Shown here piece after piece: positions 60,942-64,000 of a stretch of 64,000 bases of DNA (position 1 is the stretch's first letter; each line of letters starts with the position of its first letter). The position numbers and the translations under genes are program-made. The notes beneath the pieces were generated by a model. That model had not been told where the DNA came from, made no database searches, and saw only the letters and a program-made list of their open reading frames with translations. This DNA is from an uncultured Eubacteriaceae bacterium (GTDB lineage: Bacteria; Bacillota; Clostridia; Peptostreptococcales; Anaerovoracaceae), in NCBI GenBank assembly GCA_903789635.1, contig CAIFEY010000001.1, positions 62,001 through 126,000 of the forward strand, given 5' to 3'.

Positions 60942-61127
60942 ATGGCTAAAAAGTCTTTAAAGGTAAAGCAGCAGAGAAAGCCTAAGTATGCGACTCGCGC
61001 ATATACCAGATGTAAGATTTGCGGACGTCCGCACTCCGTTCTGAAGAAGTACGGAATTTGCAGAGTTTGCTTCAGAGAGCTTGCGTATAAAGGAGAAATT
61101 CCGGGCGTAAAGAAAGCAAGTTGGTAA
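60942..61127 (+). CDS. rpsZ: 30S ribosomal protein S14 (short zinc form)
   Basis: The 61-residue zinc-binding S14 of Gram-positive bacteria: [60 protein letters not shown], with two CxxC pairs. CAGGAGGATGTA precedes the start. Confidence 0.97.
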   Translation: MAKKSLKVKQQRKPKYATRAYTRCKICGRPHSVLKKYGICRVCFRELAYKGEIPGVKKASW

Positions 61128-61152
61128 ACATACCAGAAGGGAGAATAGCGTA

Positions 61153-61554
61153 ATGACAATGACAGATCCAATTGCGGATATGCTCACGAGAATCAGAAAT
61201 GCCAATTCTGTTGGTCATGAAACTGTCGATTTCCCTGCAACAAGAATGAAGAAGGCAATCGCCCAGATTCTCCTTGATGAGGGATATATCGCAGCTTATG
61301 ATATTGTGGACAGCGACAACGTTCAGAAGAACATTCACGTAACGCTGAAATACGGCGCGAATAAAGAGAAAGTTATCACTGGAATTAAGAGGATTTCCAA
61401 GCCTGGTATGAGAGTTTACGCTCATGCAAACGAGGTTCCGAAGGTTCTCGGCGGACTGGGAATTGCCATCATCTCCACTTCCAACGGAGTGATGAGCGAT
61501 AAGGACGCAAGAAAACAGGGAATCGGCGGCGAAGTCATCTGTTATGTATGGTAG
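61153..61554 (+). CDS. rpsH: 30S ribosomal protein S8
   Basis: A 16S-binding primary assembly protein of 133 residues: [44 protein letters not shown], and the C-terminal [49 protein letters not shown] precedes the start. In E. coli S8 represses the spc operon through the rplX-rplE region; no such site was searched for in detail here. Confidence 0.97.
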   Translation: MTMTDPIADMLTRIRNANSVGHETVDFPATRMKKAIAQILLDEGYIAAYDIVDSDNVQKNIHVTLKYGANKEKVITGIKRISKPGMRVYAHANEVPKVLGGLGIAIISTSNGVMSDKDARKQGIGGEVICYVW

Positions 61555-61567
61555 GAGGTAATTGAGT

Positions 61568-62110
61568 ATGTCTAGAATAGGTAATAAGCCTGTTGAGCTT
61601 CCTGCCGGCGTTGAGGTTAAGGTAGACGGCAACGTCGTTACCGTTAAGGGACCTCAGGGCGAGCTCAGCCAGGAAATCAGCGATAAGATTACGGTTACTG
61701 TTGAGGGTAACGAGATCATCCTGAAGAGAGCTTCTGACGACAGAACAGACAGATCCCAGCACGGACTGGCGAGAGCTCTGGTCGACAACATGGTCGTCGG
61801 TGTAACCAAGGGTTACGAGAAGAAGCTGCTCGTACAGGGCGTTGGATATAAGGTAGAGAAGAAGGGAAACACTCTTGTCATGAACCTGGGATATTCTCAT
61901 CCGGTAGAGATGGAAGATCCGGAGGGAATTACGACAGAGACTCCTGATGCAACGACAGTACTCGTTAAGGGTATTGACAAGGCGCTGGTCGGCAACTATG
62001 CGGCTAAGATTCGCCAGTGGAGAAAGCCTGAGCCTTACAAGGGCAAGGGAATCCGCTATGATGGTGAGATCGTCCGCAGAAAAGAAGGAAAGACCGGAGC
62101 TAAGGCATAG
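61568..62110 (+). CDS. rplF: 50S ribosomal protein L6
   Basis: L6 lies near the GTPase centre. The 180 residues begin SRIGNKPVELPAGVEVKV and carry TVKGPQGELSQEI, the C-terminal IDKALVGNYAAKIRQWRKPEPYKGKGIRYDGEIVRRKEGKTG. The ATG at 61568 lies nine bases after GGAGG; a TTG two codons earlier is possible but weaker. Confidence 0.97.
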   Translation: MSRIGNKPVELPAGVEVKVDGNVVTVKGPQGELSQEISDKITVTVEGNEIILKRASDDRTDRSQHGLARALVDNMVVGVTKGYEKKLLVQGVGYKVEKKGNTLVMNLGYSHPVEMEDPEGITTETPDATTVLVKGIDKALVGNYAAKIRQWRKPEPYKGKGIRYDGEIVRRKEGKTGAKA

Positions 62111-62128
62111 TAGAAAGGAGTGTGCGTA

Positions 62129-62494
62129 ATGGCAAACATGAGCAAGAATGACAAACGTCTGAAGAGACATCACAGACTGAGAAAAGACCTGAACGGAACT
62201 CCTGAGAAGCCGAGACTGTGCGTATTCCGCTCTAACAAGAATATCGCATGCCAGATCATTGACGACACTGAGCGCAAGACTCTGGTATCGGCATCTACGC
62301 TTGATAAGGATATCAAGGCAGAGATCGAGAACGGCGGAAATAAAGATGCCGCAAGAAAAGTCGGCGAAGCAGTTGCGAAGAGAGCACTGGAGAAGGGAAT
62401 CACAGAGGTTTGCTTTGACAGAGGCGGATTCCTTTATCACGGAAGAGTTAAGGAACTCGCAGATGGCGCTCGCGAGGCTGGACTGAAGTTCTAA
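62129..62494 (+). CDS. rplR: 50S ribosomal protein L18
   Basis: A 5S rRNA-binding protein of 121 residues: [37 protein letters not shown], and the C-terminal [41 protein letters not shown]. The ATG at 62129 follows AAAGGAG by nine bases; the GTG at 62120 overlaps that site. Confidence 0.97.
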   Translation: MANMSKNDKRLKRHHRLRKDLNGTPEKPRLCVFRSNKNIACQIIDDTERKTLVSASTLDKDIKAEIENGGNKDAARKVGEAVAKRALEKGITEVCFDRGGFLYHGRVKELADGAREAGLKF

Positions 62495-62508
62495 CGGGAG
62501 GAAAAAGA

Positions 62509-63012
62509 ATGCGTAATACAATTGATGCTTCCAAGCTTGATCTGACGGAAACCATCATCAACATCAGACGTGTTGCGAAGACCGTAAAGGGTGGACGCAA
62601 CATGAGATTCAGCGTAACAATCGTAGTCGGAGACCACAATGGTCACGTCGGCGTTGGTCTCGGAAAGTCTGCTGAAATTCCGGAAGCAGTCAGAAAAGCT
62701 ACAGAAGCTGCAAAGAAGAATTTGATCTACGTTCCAATGGTTGGAACAACAATTCCACACAGACACATCGGCGAGCACGGTGCTGCAAGAGTTCTCCTGA
62801 TGCCTGCACCGGCAGGAACCGGAGTACTGGCAGGATCTTCTGCTCGTACAGTTCTGGAAGCTGCGGGAATCCGCGACGTCAGAGCTAAGTCCGTCGGTTC
62901 CGACAACTCCGGAAACATCGCACTGGCTACACTGCAGGGTCTGAAGGAACTGAAGACAGTTGAAAGTGTTGCTAAGCTGAGAGGCAAGACACCGGAAGAG
63001 ATTTTGGGATAA
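62509..63012 (+). CDS. rpsE: 30S ribosomal protein S5
   Basis: S5 acts in decoding accuracy and mRNA entry. The 167 residues have [53 protein letters not shown] (double-stranded-RNA-binding-like fold) and [48 protein letters not shown] precedes the start. Confidence 0.97.
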   Translation: MRNTIDASKLDLTETIINIRRVAKTVKGGRNMRFSVTIVVGDHNGHVGVGLGKSAEIPEAVRKATEAAKKNLIYVPMVGTTIPHRHIGEHGAARVLLMPAPAGTGVLAGSSARTVLEAAGIRDVRAKSVGSDNSGNIALATLQGLKELKTVESVAKLRGKTPEEILG

Positions 63013-63025
63013 TAGGAGGAAGACA

Positions 63026-63208
63026 ATGGCTGGAAAGATTAAGATCACATTGACGAAAAGCCCGATTGGTGCTTCCCCTAAGCAGAAGAAAGTTGTAGAA
63101 GCACTGGGACTTAAGAAGATGCACCATTCTGTTGTATTAGATGACACACCTGCTACACGCGGTGCTGTTGCTAAGGTTCCGCATCTTCTCACTGTAGAAG
63201 AAGCATAA
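63026..63208 (+). CDS. rpmD: 50S ribosomal protein L30
   Basis: A 60-residue protein: [69 protein letters not shown] precedes the start. It lies between rpsE and rplO as usual. Confidence 0.96.
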   Translation: MAGKIKITLTKSPIGASPKQKKVVEALGLKKMHHSVVLDDTPATRGAVAKVPHLLTVEEA

Positions 63209-63229
63209 GGTTAGGAGGTGCGAAGTAGA

Positions 63230-63670
63230 ATGAATCTGCATGAATATATTGCACCAGCAGGTGCTAATAAATCCCGCAAGAGAAGAGGCCGCGGAAATGC
63301 TACCGGTCAGGGTAAGACCGGCGGCAGAGGTATGAACGGCCAGAAGCAGAGAAGCGGCGGCGGCGTAAGACTTGGTTTCGAGGGAGGCCAGATGCCGCTG
63401 TACAGACGTCTGCCAAAGAGAGGATTTACCAACATCTTCGCTACAGAGTATGCAGCGATCAACGTTGATGTCCTCAACAGATTCGAAGACGGAACAGTTG
63501 TTACACCGCAGCTTCTGAAGGACGCTGGCGTCGTAAAGAAGCTCAATGACGGCGTAAAGATTCTCGGCGGTGGTGAGATCGAGAAGAAGTTGACTGTTCA
63601 GGCTAGCAAATTCACGAAGAGTGCAAAAGAGAAGATTGAGGCAGCCGGCGGAAAGGCCGAGGTGATTTAA
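63230..63670 (+). CDS. rplO: 50S ribosomal protein L15
   Basis: A late 50S assembly protein of 146 residues: [66 protein letters not shown], with a typical C-terminal domain. The ATG at 63230 lies eleven bases after GGAGG; a GTG inside that site is unlikely. Its stop codon is directly adjacent to secY. Confidence 0.97.
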   Translation: MNLHEYIAPAGANKSRKRRGRGNATGQGKTGGRGMNGQKQRSGGGVRLGFEGGQMPLYRRLPKRGFTNIFATEYAAINVDVLNRFEDGTVVTPQLLKDAGVVKKLNDGVKILGGGEIEKKLTVQASKFTKSAKEKIEAAGGKAEVI

Positions 63671-64000
63671 ATGGAAATGTTAAAGACCATTCGCCAGGCT
63701 TTCGCTGTTAAAGAAATCCGGTCGAAAATGATCTTCACATTACTGATGCTCGTAGTATTCAGAATTGGATCCAACATCCCGGTTCCAGGAATCAACCACG
63801 ACGTGTTGGCACAGATGTTTACCAGTGGAAACATGGGTATCCTCGAGCTGTTCAACCTGTTCTCCGGTGGTTCCTTTGCAAACTTTACCGTATTTGCACT
63901 GAGTGTAACGCCGTACATTACGGCATCCATTATCGTGCAGCTGCTGACCGTGGCGTTCCCGTACTTCGAACGGCTCGCCAAGGAAGGCATGGAAGGTCGC
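63671..64000 (+). CDS. secY: Preprotein translocase subunit SecY, N-terminal part (cut by window end)
   Basis: The first 110 codons of the protein-conducting channel. It reads LKTIRQAFAVKEIRSKMIFTLLMLVVFRIGSNIPVPGIN (cytoplasmic start and TM1), the plug-region LFNLFSGGSFANFTVFALSVTPYITASIIVQLLTVAFPYFERLAKEG (plug, TM2 and loop). The start is immediately after the rplO stop, with GAGGTGATTTAA upstream; the ATG at 63677 is an alternative. SecE, its partner, is encoded at 23035-23346. Confidence 0.95.
   Translation, partial: MEMLKTIRQAFAVKEIRSKMIFTLLMLVVFRIGSNIPVPGINHDVLAQMFTSGNMGILELFNLFSGGSFANFTVFALSVTPYITASIIVQLLTVAFPYFERLAKEGMEGR

Overview
The window reads as one contiguous chromosomal stretch of an anaerobic, low-oxygen-adapted Firmicute, most likely class Clostridia. 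The reasons are strong AGGAGG-type ribosome binding sites, a SigH-type sigma factor behind rlmB, zinc-type L33 and S14, a B. subtilis/phi3T-type ThyA, an energy-coupling-factor transporter, and a desulfoferrodoxin / Fur-PerR / rubrerythrin group typical of strict anaerobes. The metabolic genes look GC-rich by eye. I cannot assign a genus. There is no prophage, insertion sequence, CRISPR array or obvious island.

Layout. 1-2 kb: the 3' end of an EF-G paralogue, then radA. 2.3-6.8 kb: pyrG, and on the minus strand a response regulator/sensor kinase pair with a perfect palindrome inside its promoter. 7-11.4 kb: yacL (PIN-TRAM), a fused ispD-ispF, proS. 11.5-19 kb: a two-subunit chromate transporter, a cyclophilin, then cysS-mrnC-thyA-folA-rlmB-sigH with short spacers or overlaps. 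19.2-22.6 kb: tRNA-Thr plus the first tuf copy, then an LCP cell-wall protein. 22.7-39.3 kb: rpmG-secE-nusG-rplK-rplA-rplJ-rplL-rpoB-rpoC-rpsL-rpsG-fusA-tuf (second copy). 39.5-53.5 kb: ftsH, ecfA1-ecfA2-ecfT, trmB, an aminotransferase, tRNA-Gly, exoA, a phosphoesterase, a PC4/YdbC-like protein, a TGS-nucleoside kinase, and the oxidative-stress group. 54-64 kb: the S10-spc ribosomal operon from rpsJ into secY, cut by the window end.

How it works together. The backbone is the ancient Firmicute order radA...yacL-ispD-ispF...cysS-mrnC-rlmB...sigH-rpmG-secE-nusG-L11/L1/L10/L12-rpoBC-S12/S7/EF-G/EF-Tu-S10 operon, so most of the window builds the transcription and translation machinery. Housekeeping genes (CTP, dTMP and tetrahydrofolate supply, tRNA charging, membrane proteolysis, vitamin or metal uptake) are interleaved. 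The most interesting signals are non-coding: a structured 240-nt leader before rpsJ, a repeated stem-loop spacer between rpsJ and rplC, an L10 leader, a palindrome in the two-component promoter, Fur-type operators, a recurring post-stop motif, and near-identical tuf genes that share even their terminators. Among the proteins, the Arg/Gly/Asp-rich disordered segments of RlmB and S3 and the shortened zinc knuckle of RadA stand out.
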